Source: JAWKMZ01 sp041391965 (GTDB lineage Bacteria > Bacteroidota > Bacteroidia > Flavobacteriales > Flavobacteriaceae). Taken from it: 64,000 bases of DNA. Location of the stretch: positions 310,001-374,000 of the forward strand of contig JAWKMZ010000001.1 in assembly GCA_041391965.1 (NCBI GenBank), in the 5' to 3' direction. This document shows, in pieces, positions 14,946 through 24,962 of this stretch. The translations under genes were made by a program, and so were the position numbers. The notes under the pieces are model-generated. The model saw only the letters and a program-made list of their open reading frames with translations. It had not been told where the DNA came from and ran no database searches. How positions within the stretch are numbered: the first letter of the stretch is position 1; every line of letters starts with the position of its first letter.

Positions 14946-17900
14946 AAATAACTATAAAGATTTTAAACTTTCTACTTGGGCCATTGACAATAGAATGACG
15001 GTTTACGTCATCATTCTTATCTTGTTAATTGGTGGTTCAATGTCATATTTTAGTATGCCAAGAGAGTCTTTTCCTGAGATTATAGAAACCAAGATTTATG
15101 TCAGTACCTTAAATCCAGGAAATTCAGCTGAAGATATTGAAAAGTTTATCACAGAACCACTTGAAGAAGAATTCAAAAACATAAGCAACGTTAGAGAAAT
15201 CACCTCGCAAACAGTTCAAGATTACTCAACAATTTTAGTTGAATTTGAAGAAGATGTGCCTATTTCTGTAGCAAAACAACGTGTTAAGGATAAAATTGAT
15301 CAAGTAAAAGCCGATGTTACTTGGCCAACCTTAAGTAATGGTTCTAAAGCAGAACCTAATGCGTTCGATTTGAACATTTCAGAAGAAATGCCAATCCTAA
15401 ACATCAATCTTACAGGAAATTACACCTCAGACCAGCTAAAAGATTACGCCGAACATTTGCAAGACAAAATTGAGCTATTGCCTCAAATTAAAGAAGCCAC
15501 CATACGTGGTGTGGACGATAAAGAAGTTGAAGTTGCTGTTGATATTTATAAAATGTCAGCAGCCATGGTGAGTTTTGACGATGTCATTAATGCCATTAAT
15601 TATGAAAACAAAACCATTTCAGGTGGCAATATTATCAATAATAATTTTCAAAAAAACATCCGAATTATTGGTGAAATTAGCAAGCCTTCAGAGTTAGAGA
15701 ATATTATTGTCAAAAAAGATGGTGGAAATGTGTATTTAAAAGACATTGCCACAATTAACTTTAAAGAACAAGATGCTACAACTTATGCCAGAGAATATGG
15801 TGAACCTGTGGTGATGCTTGATGTTAAAAAGCGTTCTGGCAAAAACATGATTGAAGCGGTTGAGCAAATTAAAGAAATTATTAAAAAAGAAAAAGCCAAC
15901 TATTATCCAGAAGGTTTGGAAATTTCAACATCAAATGACCAATCCATTAAAACCGAAAATCAGGTAAACGACTTGGTTAACAATATTATTTTTGGGGTTA
16001 TTTTGGTGGTTGGTGTCCTCATGTTCTTTTTAGGATTTAGGAATGCTTTATTTGTTGGATTTGCCATTCCACTTTCAATGCTGATGTCGCTTATCATTTT
16101 AAGTTCATTAGGCTACACCATGAACACCATGATTTTGTTTGGATTAGTAATGGGCCTCGGTATGTTGGTAGATAATGGTATTGTGGTCGTAGAGAACGTG
16201 TATTCTTTAATGTCGCAAGGCATGCCAAGGCTAAAAGCCGCTAAACAAGGTATGGGCGAAATTGCATGGCCTATCATAGCGTCAACCGCAACCACATTGG
16301 CAGCATTTTTCCCACTTGGTTTATGGCCAGGAACCATTGGTAAGTTTATGATTTATTTCCCAATTACGCTTTCTGTAGTATTATCTTCATCACTGTTTGT
16401 AGCATTGGTAATTAACTCCATGCTTACCGCACATTATATGAAAACTGAAGAAGAACCTCTTAGCAAACGCAAATTGATGCGTTGGAGTTTAATCATGCTT
16501 TTTGTTGGTGTATTGTTGTTAATTGCTGGTCTTAGCTTAAATGCTGGCGCTTTGGTTGGATTTGGAAATTTAGCCATTTTAACAGCCATTATGCTTTGGG
16601 CTTACAAACTTTTCTTAAAAAGAGCTATTGACTATTTTCAATATGAATCCCTTAAAAAATTAGAAAATTTTTACGCAAGAATTTTGAGTACAGCCATTAA
16701 AGGTAAAAAAGCCTATATGGTTTTAATTGGCACATTTGCATTGCTTATATTTTCATTCATTTTAACCGATCTTGCTCAACCCAACGTTTTGTTTTTTCCT
16801 GAAAATCAACCAAATCAAATTATCACATACATAGAGTATCCTGAAGGTACTGCTATTGAAAAAACCAATGAGCTTACTAAAAAAATAGAGCAACGTATCT
16901 ATAAAACCATCAAAAAATACGAAGATGCTGATGGTTACAATTATATGGTAGAGTCTGCAGTTTCTCAAGTTGGTAAAGGGTCAGGCAATCCACAAACTGA
17001 TGGTGGCAACCAAAGCGACATGCCTCACAGAGCAAAAGTAACACTTTCTATGCGCGATTTTCAATTGCGAAGAGGTGTTAAAAGCAGTACAGTATTAGAA
17101 GAGGTTAGAGATGCTGTAAGAGGGTTTCCTGGTGCTTCTGTTGTAGTTGAAAAAGATGCGGCTGGTCCACCAACTGGTTATCCTGTAAATATAGAAATTA
17201 GTGGTGATGATTATGACCAAATGCTGGTTGAAGCACAAAAAATGAGATCTTACATTGAAGGCCTTGGTGTTGCTGGTATTGAAGAACTTAAAGTTGATGT
17301 CAATAAGTCAAAACCCGAATTAGATTTGCGTATCAACCGTCAAAAAGCTGGTCAATTAGGTGTTTCAACAGCGCAAATTGGCAACACCATTCGTCGTTCT
17401 ATTTTTGGTCAAGAAGCCTCCACTTTTAAAGATGGTGAAGATGATTATCCAATTAATGTTCGTTTTAATAATGCCAACAGATATAATGAAAATACTATTT
17501 TAAATCAGCCAATTACCTTCAGAAATAACAAAGGACAGTTGGTACAAATTCCAATTGCACCATTGGTTGAAAAGACAAATATTGAGGCTTTTAACGTTAT
17601 CAAACGTAAAGATTTAAAACGTGTTATTACTGTATATTCTAATGTTTTGGGTGGTTACAATCCTACTGAAATTGTCAATGAACTCAAACAAGACCTTAAT
17701 AATTATGATATGCCTGAAGGCATTACCTTTAAATTTACTGGTGAACAAGAAAAACAAGCTGAAAACCAAGCCTTTTTATTAAAAGCCTTGTTATTAGCAC
17801 TTGGAGGCATTTTATTAATTTTAGTAGCACAATTTAGTTCTATTTCAAAACCCTTCATCATTCTTAGTGCTGTCGTACTAAGTTTGGCTGGTGTATTTTT

Positions 17901-18396
17901 AGGTTTAGTGACTTTTCATATGGATTTTGTGGTCATTATGACCATGATGGGTATTATATCATTGGCAGGAATTGTAGTAAATAATGCCATCGTTCTTATT
18001 GATTACACCCAAATACTCATTGACCGAAAAAAAGAGGAATTAGGTATTGATAACGAACAATATCTCACCAAACAAATGTATTATGAACTTATTATTGCTG
18101 GCGGAAAATCGCGTTTACGTCCTGTGCTTTTAACAGCTATCACAACCGTTTTAGGACTGATTCCATTAGCCGTTGGGTTGAATATCGATTTCTTTGGATT
18201 ATTCACCAAATTTGATCCAAACATTTATGTTGGTGGTGACAATGTCATCTTTTGGGGACCCTTAGCGTGGACAGTTATTTTTGGATTAATTTTCGCAACG
18301 TTTCTAACCTTAGTGGTTGTTCCTGCTATGTTTTACTTGTCCAATCGTGCCAAAATAAAATATGCAAAAGAAGATAAGTTGCCTTTAGGAAGGTAA
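14935..18396 (+). CDS. RND efflux transporter (AcrB/MdtB/CusA superfamily)
   Basis: 1153 residues, about 100 longer than AcrB. It has the RND architecture: TM1 near residue 25, porter domain, TM2-6 (ending around 500), second porter domain, TM8-12. Family motifs include RESFPEI in the first porter region, and the TM4 segment GLVMGLGMLVDNGIVVVENV with the proton-relay Asp. The extra length is partly two added hydrophobic segments around residues 515-562, between TM6 and TM7. Substrate specificity is not determined; lack of the CusA metal methionine set cannot be judged from reading. Together with the TolC and adaptor genes it makes a complete tripartite pump. Confidence 0.93.
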   Translation: MSTKNNYKDFKLSTWAIDNRMTVYVIILILLIGGSMSYFSMPRESFPEIIETKIYVSTLNPGNSAEDIEKFITEPLEEEFKNISNVREITSQTVQDYSTILVEFEEDVPISVAKQRVKDKIDQVKADVTWPTLSNGSKAEPNAFDLNISEEMPILNINLTGNYTSDQLKDYAEHLQDKIELLPQIKEATIRGVDDKEVEVAVDIYKMSAAMVSFDDVINAINYENKTISGGNIINNNFQKNIRIIGEISKPSELENIIVKKDGGNVYLKDIATINFKEQDATTYAREYGEPVVMLDVKKRSGKNMIEAVEQIKEIIKKEKANYYPEGLEISTSNDQSIKTENQVNDLVNNIIFGVILVVGVLMFFLGFRNALFVGFAIPLSMLMSLIILSSLGYTMNTMILFGLVMGLGMLVDNGIVVVENVYSLMSQGMPRLKAAKQGMGEIAWPIIASTATTLAAFFPLGLWPGTIGKFMIYFPITLSVVLSSSLFVALVINSMLTAHYMKTEEEPLSKRKLMRWSLIMLFVGVLLLIAGLSLNAGALVGFGNLAILTAIMLWAYKLFLKRAIDYFQYESLKKLENFYARILSTAIKGKKAYMVLIGTFALLIFSFILTDLAQPNVLFFPENQPNQIITYIEYPEGTAIEKTNELTKKIEQRIYKTIKKYEDADGYNYMVESAVSQVGKGSGNPQTDGGNQSDMPHRAKVTLSMRDFQLRRGVKSSTVLEEVRDAVRGFPGASVVVEKDAAGPPTGYPVNIEISGDDYDQMLVEAQKMRSYIEGLGVAGIEELKVDVNKSKPELDLRINRQKAGQLGVSTAQIGNTIRRSIFGQEASTFKDGEDDYPINVRFNNANRYNENTILNQPITFRNNKGQLVQIPIAPLVEKTNIEAFNVIKRKDLKRVITVYSNVLGGYNPTEIVNELKQDLNNYDMPEGITFKFTGEQEKQAENQAFLLKALLLALGGILLILVAQFSSISKPFIILSAVVLSLAGVFLGLVTFHMDFVVIMTMMGIISLAGIVVNNAIVLIDYTQILIDRKKEELGIDNEQYLTKQMYYELIIAGGKSRLRPVLLTAITTVLGLIPLAVGLNIDFFGLFTKFDPNIYVGGDNVIFWGPLAWTVIFGLIFATFLTLVVVPAMFYLSNRAKIKYAKEDKLPLGR

Positions 18397-18418
18397 CTCA
18401 ATTAAATTTTAAACCTTT

Positions 18419-18459
18419 AAAAACCTCCTTTCAGATAATTATCAGATTTGGAGGTTTTT
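18419..18459 (+). terminator. Terminator of the efflux operon
   Basis: AAACCTCC at 18421-18428 pairs with GGAGGTTT at 18450-18457, followed by TTG and further T, 23 bp after the RND stop. Confidence 0.75.
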
Positions 18460-18510
18460 GTGTTTTTAATAAATAATGTCAAATATTTTACATTTAAACA
18501 GATAACTCAT

Positions 18511-18518
18511 TAAATTTG
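18511..18518 (+). promoter_or_regulatory. -7 element TAAATTTG upstream of aspS
   Basis: Exact match to TAnnTTTG, 58 bp before the aspS ATG. A clear -33 TTTG is not seen. Confidence 0.4.
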
Positions 18519-18575
18519 CATCCTTAAACACCAAAACACCATTTGTAAAGGTGTTCTTTTTTTTAAAATGAAATT

Positions 18576-20330
18576 ATGTATAGAAGTCACAATTGTGGTG
18601 AGTTAAACGCATCACATATCAATACAGAAGTCACACTTGCAGGTTGGGTTCAAAAATCAAGAGATAAAGGATTTATTGTTTGGGTCGATTTACGAGACCG
18701 TTATGGCATTACCCAATTGGTTTTTGATGAAGAACGCACCTCTAAAAAAATGATGACTCAAGCACAACATTTGGGTCGCGAATTTGTGATTCAAGTAACC
18801 GGAACTGTTATTGAACGTGCTTCAAAAAATCCAAATATGCCAACAGGCGACATTGAACTTTTGGTTTCAAAACTGACTATTTTAAACGAAGCCTTATTGC
18901 CTCCTTTTACCATTGAAGATAAAACTGATGGTGGCGAAGACTTACGTATGAAATACCGCTATCTCGATATTCGTCGTAATCCTGTAAAAAACAGTTTGAT
19001 TTTTAGACATAACGTTACGCAAGAAGTTAGAAATTATCTATCTAAAGAAGGCTTTATAGAAGTAGAAACGCCTTATTTAATCAAATCAACACCAGAAGGT
19101 GCGCGCGATTTTGTAGTGCCTTCTCGTATGAATGCAGGACAATTTTACGCATTGCCACAAAGTCCACAGACTTTCAAACAACTGTTGATGGTTGGTGGTA
19201 TGGACAAATATTTTCAGATTGTAAAATGCTTTAGAGATGAAGATTTACGTGCTGATAGACAGCCAGAATTCACGCAAATAGACTGTGAAATGGCGTTTAT
19301 TGAGCAAGAAGATATTTTAAATGTCTTTGAAGGCTTAACACGTCATTTACTAAAAGAAGTGAATGGTGTTGAAATTGAAAAATTTCCGAGAATGCTGTAT
19401 GATGATGCGATGCGTTTGTACGGAAACGACAAACCAGACATCCGTTTTGGAATGAAGTTTGGCGAACTCAATGAAGTAACACAACACAAAGATTTTGGCG
19501 TATTCAATACTGCCGAATTGGTTGTTGGAATTGCGGTTCCTAATGGAAATGCTTACACAAGAAAAGAAATAGACCAATTAATTGATTGGGTAAAACGACC
19601 ACAAGTTGGCGCCTTAGGCATGGTGTATTGCAGATGTAATGACGATGGTACTTACAAATCGTCTGTAGATAAATTTTATGACCAAAATGATTTAGCCAAA
19701 TGGGCTAAAATTACTGGAGCAAAAGCAGGCGATTTAATTTGTATGCTATCTGGAGACAAAACTAAAGTACGGGCTCAATTAAGTGCCTTGCGTATGGAGT
19801 TGGCTGAGCGTTTAGGACTTAGAAACCCTAAAGAATTTGCGCCACTTTGGGTAATGGATTTTCCACTTTTGGAATGGGATCAAGACACAGAGCGTTATCA
19901 CGCCATGCACCATCCGTTTACATCACCAAAACCAGGACAGTTGGAATTGCTAAAAACAGATCCAGGTGCTGTAAAGGCCAATGCCTATGATTTGGTATTG
20001 AACGGTAACGAAATTGGTGGTGGCTCTATTCGTATTCATGATAAAGAAACCCAATCGCTCATGTTTGATTATTTAGGGTTTACACCTGAAGAAGCCAAAG
20101 CACAGTTCGGCTTTTTAATGGATGCCTTTCAATATGGTGCGCCTCCACATGGTGGATTGGCTTTTGGATTAGATAGATTAGTAGCTATTTTAGGAGGTCA
20201 AGAAACCATAAGAGATTTTATTGCTTTTCCTAAGAATAATTCGGGTCGCGATGTGATGATTGATGCACCAGCAGCAATAGACAATGAGCAATTAGAAGAA
20301 TTAAGTTTAAAGTTAAACCTCAAATCATAA
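18576..20330 (+). CDS. aspS: Aspartyl-tRNA synthetase
   Basis: 584 residues, the bacterial AspRS length. The N-terminal OB-fold binds the anticodon (VTLAGWVQKSRDKGFIVWVD). Class II motif 2 is FRDEDLRADRQPEFTQID (from residue 219), the bacterial insertion domain follows, and motif 3 is GLDRLVAILGG (531-541) near the C-terminus, with HHPFTSP before it. It charges tRNA-Asp. It is flanked by its own promoter element and terminator, so it is probably monocistronic. Confidence 0.97.
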   Translation: MYRSHNCGELNASHINTEVTLAGWVQKSRDKGFIVWVDLRDRYGITQLVFDEERTSKKMMTQAQHLGREFVIQVTGTVIERASKNPNMPTGDIELLVSKLTILNEALLPPFTIEDKTDGGEDLRMKYRYLDIRRNPVKNSLIFRHNVTQEVRNYLSKEGFIEVETPYLIKSTPEGARDFVVPSRMNAGQFYALPQSPQTFKQLLMVGGMDKYFQIVKCFRDEDLRADRQPEFTQIDCEMAFIEQEDILNVFEGLTRHLLKEVNGVEIEKFPRMLYDDAMRLYGNDKPDIRFGMKFGELNEVTQHKDFGVFNTAELVVGIAVPNGNAYTRKEIDQLIDWVKRPQVGALGMVYCRCNDDGTYKSSVDKFYDQNDLAKWAKITGAKAGDLICMLSGDKTKVRAQLSALRMELAERLGLRNPKEFAPLWVMDFPLLEWDQDTERYHAMHHPFTSPKPGQLELLKTDPGAVKANAYDLVLNGNEIGGGSIRIHDKETQSLMFDYLGFTPEEAKAQFGFLMDAFQYGAPPHGGLAFGLDRLVAILGGQETIRDFIAFPKNNSGRDVMIDAPAAIDNEQLEELSLKLNLKS

Positions 20331-20333
20331 AAG

Positions 20334-20360
20334 AAAAATCCTGCAAATGCAGGATTTTTT
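20334..20360 (+). terminator. Terminator of aspS
   Basis: TCCTGC and GCAGGA around a 4-nt loop, with flanking A5 and T6 that extend the stem, 4 bp after the aspS stop. Confidence 0.88.
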
Positions 20361-20374
20361 AGTAGTTTTAAATT

Positions 20375-22162
20375 ATGCCCAAACAACCACTTTTAAAACG
20401 TCTTTTAATTTGGAGAGCTAAGCGCATCTCTCACAAGCAATTTGTGTATATTTTAAGTATTTTAGTAGGTTTTACTTCTGGTTTGGGTGCTGTCATTCTA
20501 AAAAACTTGACACATTTGATACAACATTTTTTAGAAGGCAAATTAGTAAAATACTACCATCAGGCATTTTACTTTTTGTTTCCTATTCTCGGACTCACTT
20601 TAGTGTATTTGTCCATGAAATATATTATACGCAACAAGGTAAGTCATGGCATCCCATCTACTCTATATGCTATTTCCAAACGCAAAGGCATTATGAGACG
20701 CTTTCAAATGTTTGGTTCATTAATAACGGCACCTTTAACCGTTGGGTTTGGAGGTTCTGTCGGATTAGAAGGTCCAACCGTTGCAACTGGCGCTGCCATA
20801 GGGTCTAATATATCGCGTTTGTTTCATATGAATCAGACCACTCGAAATTTACTGGTTATTTGCGCTGCTGCTGGTGCCATGTCTTCTATTTTTAAGGCAC
20901 CTATTGCAGGAATTGTATTTGCCATTGAAGTGTTTAGTTTAGATCTTACAATGGCTTCAATGTTGCCATTGCTTTTAGCCTCCCTTTCAGGAATATTAAC
21001 CTCTTACTTTTTCTTTGGTAATGATGTGTTGTTGCCTTTTAAAATAGAAGACACTTTTAAATTTGTTGATGCCCCATTTTATATTGCTTTAGGAATTTTT
21101 GCATCATTTGTATCTATTTATTTCACAGAAGTGTATGACAGAATTCAAGGTTTTTTTGATAAGATTGATTCGCCAATTAAGCGTGTAATTATAGGAGGTT
21201 TGGGCATTGGGTTACTTGTTTATTTTATTCCACCTCTTTATGGAGAAGGTTATGACGTCATCAACAACTTAATAGCTGGTAACCCAGAAAAAGCTTTAGA
21301 GCACAACCTATTTAACTTAGACCTTTCTAATATTTGGATGGTTGTTATGTTATTGGCAGGCTTAGTGTTTTTCAAAATTATTGCAAGTGCCTTAACTTTT
21401 GGAGCTGGTGGTGTTGGTGGTATTTTTGGACCAACCCTTTTTATGGGAAGTTTAATGGGTAATTGTTTAGCCAAAATAATTAATCATAGCGGCTTGTTTA
21501 GCATACAGGTCTCTGAAAGTAATTTTACGCTTGTAGGTATGGCAGGTGTATTGGCAGGTGTATTGCAAGCACCATTAACAGCTATTTTTTTAATTGCAGA
21601 ACTTACAGGTGGTTATGATTTGTTTATTCCATTAATGATTACCGCTGCAATTTCATTCAGCATTAGCAAGTATTTTATTCCATATTCTGTTTATACTATG
21701 GAATTAGGCCGAAAAGGCGAACTCATTACACACGATAAAGACCATGCAGTTTTAACCTTAATGGATATAGATAAAGTTATTGAAACCAATTTTGTTAAAA
21801 TAAAAACAGCAATGACTTTAGGAGATATTGTTCATAAAGCCGTTATAAAATCGAATAGAAACATATTTCCAGTGGTTGATGAAAAAACGAAACAATTAAA
21901 AGGGCTTATTTTTTTAGATGATATTAGACCAATTATGTTTGAGCAATCGTTATATAAACAAGTCTTTGCAAACGAGGTGATGAAAAAGCCTTCAGAAGTT
22001 ATTGATATTGAAAACGATAAAATGACTGATATCATGAGAAAATTTCAAGATAGCAACGCTTGGAATTTGCCTGTAGTCAAAAACGGAGTGTATGTTGGTT
22101 TTGTATCAAAATCAAAATTATTAACAGCTTACCGACGACAACTTATTAATTTTACTCAATAA
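20375..22162 (+). CDS. ClC-type chloride channel/antiporter with CBS domains
   Basis: 595 residues. The ClC membrane core (about 1-430) carries the selectivity motifs GSVGLEGP, with the gating glutamate at 132, and GGVGGIFGPTLFMG. A cytoplasmic pair of CBS domains (about 465-590) follows, which in this family bind nucleotides and control the channel. The gating Glu suggests a proton/chloride exchanger rather than a pure channel. Its stop overlaps the ATG of the next gene by 1 bp, so the two are translationally coupled. Confidence 0.92.
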   Translation: MPKQPLLKRLLIWRAKRISHKQFVYILSILVGFTSGLGAVILKNLTHLIQHFLEGKLVKYYHQAFYFLFPILGLTLVYLSMKYIIRNKVSHGIPSTLYAISKRKGIMRRFQMFGSLITAPLTVGFGGSVGLEGPTVATGAAIGSNISRLFHMNQTTRNLLVICAAAGAMSSIFKAPIAGIVFAIEVFSLDLTMASMLPLLLASLSGILTSYFFFGNDVLLPFKIEDTFKFVDAPFYIALGIFASFVSIYFTEVYDRIQGFFDKIDSPIKRVIIGGLGIGLLVYFIPPLYGEGYDVINNLIAGNPEKALEHNLFNLDLSNIWMVVMLLAGLVFFKIIASALTFGAGGVGGIFGPTLFMGSLMGNCLAKIINHSGLFSIQVSESNFTLVGMAGVLAGVLQAPLTAIFLIAELTGGYDLFIPLMITAAISFSISKYFIPYSVYTMELGRKGELITHDKDHAVLTLMDIDKVIETNFVKIKTAMTLGDIVHKAVIKSNRNIFPVVDEKTKQLKGLIFLDDIRPIMFEQSLYKQVFANEVMKKPSEVIDIENDKMTDIMRKFQDSNAWNLPVVKNGVYVGFVSKSKLLTAYRRQLINFTQ

Positions 22163-22395
22163 TGAAATACATTATCGCTTTATTAGCAATTCTTACCATT
22201 GGCTGTATTGTAACTGGCTATATTATAGATACAGATTATTCTCAAAAGCTAATTGGCTTTGGTACTGTTGGGTTATTTATTGTTGTTTTTCCGTTGTTTT
22301 CATATTACAGATGGAAAGACAAAGACCTAAAGGACTATATGCTTACCAAAGAAAATTTGGACAAAATGAACGGTTCTAAAAAAGATAAAAAATAG
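22162..22395 (+). CDS. Small two-span membrane protein (77 aa)
   Basis: Two hydrophobic helices (about 2-22 and 32-49) with a short polar link, then a lysine-rich cytoplasmic tail (SYYRWKDKDLKDYML...KKDKK). The ATG shares a base with the stop of the ClC gene, so it is co-translated with it and may be an accessory subunit. No family recognised. Confidence 0.75.
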   Translation: MKYIIALLAILTIGCIVTGYIIDTDYSQKLIGFGTVGLFIVVFPLFSYYRWKDKDLKDYMLTKENLDKMNGSKKDKK

Positions 22396-22425
22396 ATTGA
22401 AGTATTGTTAGGTGTATTCAATTAA

Positions 22426-22875
22426 TCAATTCAAATTGCGCTTTTCAATAAAAAACCGTTTCAATAATTGCGATGCTTCCTCAGCTAAGACACCACCAAC
22501 TATTTCAGTTTTTGGATGTAATTTTGTTTTCAAAGCTGTACAACCACGCTCCTCGTCTGTAGCGCCATAAACAATTTTAGAAATTTGGCTCCAATACAAA
22601 GCACCTGCACACATTTGACAAGGTTCTAAAGTCACGTAAAGTGTACAATTATGAAGATATTTTCCTCCTAAAAAATTAGAAGCTGCTGTAATAGCTTGCA
22701 TTTCTGCATGTGCTGTTACATCAGTCAACAATTCAGTTAAATTATGTGTTCTTGCAATAATTCGGTTGTCAATAACAATCAAAGCACCAACTGGTATTTC
22801 ACCTTTTTCAAAAGCAATTTCGGCTTCTTGCAAGGCTTTTTTCATAAAATAAACTGCATCAAAAGAATTTTCCAT
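22426..22875 (-). CDS. tadA: tRNA-specific adenosine deaminase
   Basis: 149 residues of the cytidine deaminase fold. Zinc ligands and the catalytic Glu are in HAEMQAI (His56, Glu58) and PCQMCAGAL (Cys86, Cys89). It converts A34 to inosine in the anticodon of tRNA-Arg(ACG). Length and the motif spacing fit TadA rather than a nucleoside deaminase. It is a single minus-strand gene between plus-strand genes, divergent from dxs. Confidence 0.92.
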   Translation of the reverse strand: MENSFDAVYFMKKALQEAEIAFEKGEIPVGALIVIDNRIIARTHNLTELLTDVTAHAEMQAITAASNFLGGKYLHNCTLYVTLEPCQMCAGALYWSQISKIVYGATDEERGCTALKTKLHPKTEIVGGVLAEEASQLLKRFFIEKRNLN

Positions 22876-22954
22876 AGATCCAAAAATACAATTTCATCTG
22901 CAATTATGTCTTATTTTTTATGTTAGACAAACAGTTTTTGGCAATTCAAAATGC

Positions 22955-22962
22955 TACATTTG
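22955..22962 (+). promoter_or_regulatory. -7 element TACATTTG upstream of dxs
   Basis: Exact TAnnTTTG only 7 bp before the dxs ATG at 22970, so the predicted transcript would start at or next to the start codon and be leaderless. No standard -33 box at 19 bp. Confidence 0.45.
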
Positions 22963-22969
22963 TAATGTG

Positions 22970-24739
22970 ATGAGTACATTATTAAACCAAATTAATTCAC
23001 CAAAAGATTTACGTAAATTAAATCTGAACCAACTGCCACAACTTGCCAAAGAGTTGCGGGACTTTATTATTAATATTGTTGCCACAAAAGAAGGGCATTT
23101 GGGTGCAAGCCTTGGTGTGGTTGAACTCACTATTGCACTACACTATGTGTTTAACACTCCTAAAGACTTATTAATTTGGGATGTTGGCCATCAAGCTTAT
23201 GGTCATAAAATATTGACAGGCAGAAAAGCAGATTTTCATACCAACAGACAGTTAGGAGGTATTAGCGGATTTCCAAAACGCAGTGAAAGTGAATATGACA
23301 CCTTTGGAGTTGGGCATTCTTCTACCTCAATTTCTGCTGCTTTAGGAATGGCTATTGCATCACAACTTAAAGGTGAAAACAAACAACATATAGCTATTAT
23401 TGGTGATGCTTCCATTGCCAGCGGAATGGCTTTTGAAGGACTAAACCATGCTGGTGTGACAGACGCTAATTTACTGGTTATTTTAAATGATAACGCTATT
23501 GGAATTGACCCAAGTGTTGGTGCTTTAAAGCAATATTTAACCAATGTCAAAAAAGGAACTCAAAAACAAGATAATATTTTTGAAGCTTTAAATTTTGACT
23601 ATTCAGGTCCAATTGATGGACACGATTTGTCTAAAATTATTTTAGAATTGGAGCGTTTAAAAACAGTAAAAGGTCCAAAATTTTTACATATTATTACCAC
23701 AAAAGGAAAAGGCTTAAAACAAGCAGAAGAAAATCAGGTAAAATATCATGCACCAGGAAAATTTGATTCTAACACGGGTGAACTCCTTCCTAAAGCAATA
23801 ACCCAACAAACCAAATTTCAGGATGTGTTTGGTTATACTATTGTGGAGCTTGCAAAGCAAAATGAGAACATAGTAGGTATTACGCCTGCAATGCCAACAG
23901 GAAGTTCTTTAAAATATATGATGGCTCTCATGCCACATAGAGCTTTTGACGTTGGTATTGCTGAACAGCATGCCGTAACCTTAGCAGCTGGTATGGCAAC
24001 ACAAGGATTAGTGGTTTTTTGTAATATTTATTCTACATTTTTGCAACGTGCTTATGACCAAGTTATCCATGATGTAGCATTGCAAAACTTGCCAGTTATA
24101 TTCTGTTTGGATAGAGCTGGTTTGGTTGGCGAAGATGGCGCAACCCATCATGGTGTGTTTGATTTGGCTTATTTACGTTGCATTCCAAATCTGATTATTT
24201 TTGCGCCAAGAAATGAAATTGAATTACGCAACATCATGTTTACCGCTCAATTGGGCTTAAAACATCCTATCGCTATTCGATATCCAAGAGGAAATGGACT
24301 TTTGACTCATTGGAAACAACCTTTTGAAACGATTGAAATTGGCAAAGGTGTACAACTTAATAAAGGAAAAGACATTGCTATTTTAAGTGTAGGCACCTTG
24401 GCTAATAATGTAGCTGAAGCCATTAACAACTTAAAAGTAAGCCACTATGATTTTAGGTTTATTAAACCCTTAGACGAAACCTTACTTCATTATATTTTTA
24501 CAACATATCGCTATATTATAACAGTTGAAGATGGCACTGTAAAAGGTGGTTTTGGAACTGCAATTTTAGAATTTGCTACCGAGCAAAATTACAGAATCCC
24601 TATAAAAATATTAGGTGTTTTGGATGAGTTTATTGAGCACGGAAGCATAAAAGAACTTCAACAACTCACAAAAATAGATGCTCAAAGTGTTAGAAAAGCA
24701 ATTGAATATGGATTATTCGTCGTGATCAAGAATAACTAA
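22970..24739 (+). CDS. dxs: 1-deoxy-D-xylulose-5-phosphate synthase
   Basis: 589 residues from the ATG at 22970 (a GTG three bases earlier is also in frame). The enzyme joins pyruvate and glyceraldehyde 3-phosphate, the first step of the MEP isoprenoid pathway. Visible features: WDVGHQAYGHKILTGR with the catalytic His, GDASIASGMAFEGLNHAG and ILNDN for thiamine diphosphate and magnesium, and DRAGLVGEDGATHHG in the second domain. It is slightly shorter than E. coli Dxs (620), as in other Bacteroidota. Its 3' end overlaps a small convergent gene. Confidence 0.95.
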   Translation: MSTLLNQINSPKDLRKLNLNQLPQLAKELRDFIINIVATKEGHLGASLGVVELTIALHYVFNTPKDLLIWDVGHQAYGHKILTGRKADFHTNRQLGGISGFPKRSESEYDTFGVGHSSTSISAALGMAIASQLKGENKQHIAIIGDASIASGMAFEGLNHAGVTDANLLVILNDNAIGIDPSVGALKQYLTNVKKGTQKQDNIFEALNFDYSGPIDGHDLSKIILELERLKTVKGPKFLHIITTKGKGLKQAEENQVKYHAPGKFDSNTGELLPKAITQQTKFQDVFGYTIVELAKQNENIVGITPAMPTGSSLKYMMALMPHRAFDVGIAEQHAVTLAAGMATQGLVVFCNIYSTFLQRAYDQVIHDVALQNLPVIFCLDRAGLVGEDGATHHGVFDLAYLRCIPNLIIFAPRNEIELRNIMFTAQLGLKHPIAIRYPRGNGLLTHWKQPFETIEIGKGVQLNKGKDIAILSVGTLANNVAEAINNLKVSHYDFRFIKPLDETLLHYIFTTYRYIITVEDGTVKGGFGTAILEFATEQNYRIPIKILGVLDEFIEHGSIKELQQLTKIDAQSVRKAIEYGLFVVIKNN

Positions 24740-24880
24740 ATCTGGTTGCTGATTCGCTTCATACACATTAACATTTTCCTGAGGTTGTGGATTTTTGCTT
24801 TTAGAAATGTCGTCTATCATAAGCAAAATAGCGACTGTTACAAAGAAAATAACAATAGCACCAAGTAGATTCTTTTTCAT
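24713..24880 (-). CDS. Small membrane protein, 55 aa, convergent overlap with dxs
   Basis: The minus strand has ATG at 24880 and stop at 24713. The peptide starts MKKNLLGAIVIFFVTVAILL (one membrane helix after a basic tip) and continues with a polar acidic tail (KNPQPQENVNVYEANQ...). The frame overlaps the last 27 bp of dxs. Shape (N-terminal anchor with soluble tail) and a start context typical here (ATGAAAAAGAAT) support it; there is no homology evidence. Confidence 0.55.
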   Translation of the reverse strand: MKKNLLGAIVIFFVTVAILLMIDDISKSKNPQPQENVNVYEANQQPDLVILDHDE

Positions 24881-24962
24881 CTTATTAGGTTAATTTGACG
24901 ATTTGGACTCAAATATAGTAAAATATCGATTAAAAGCAAAAAAATTCGATTAAATGTTTTGT

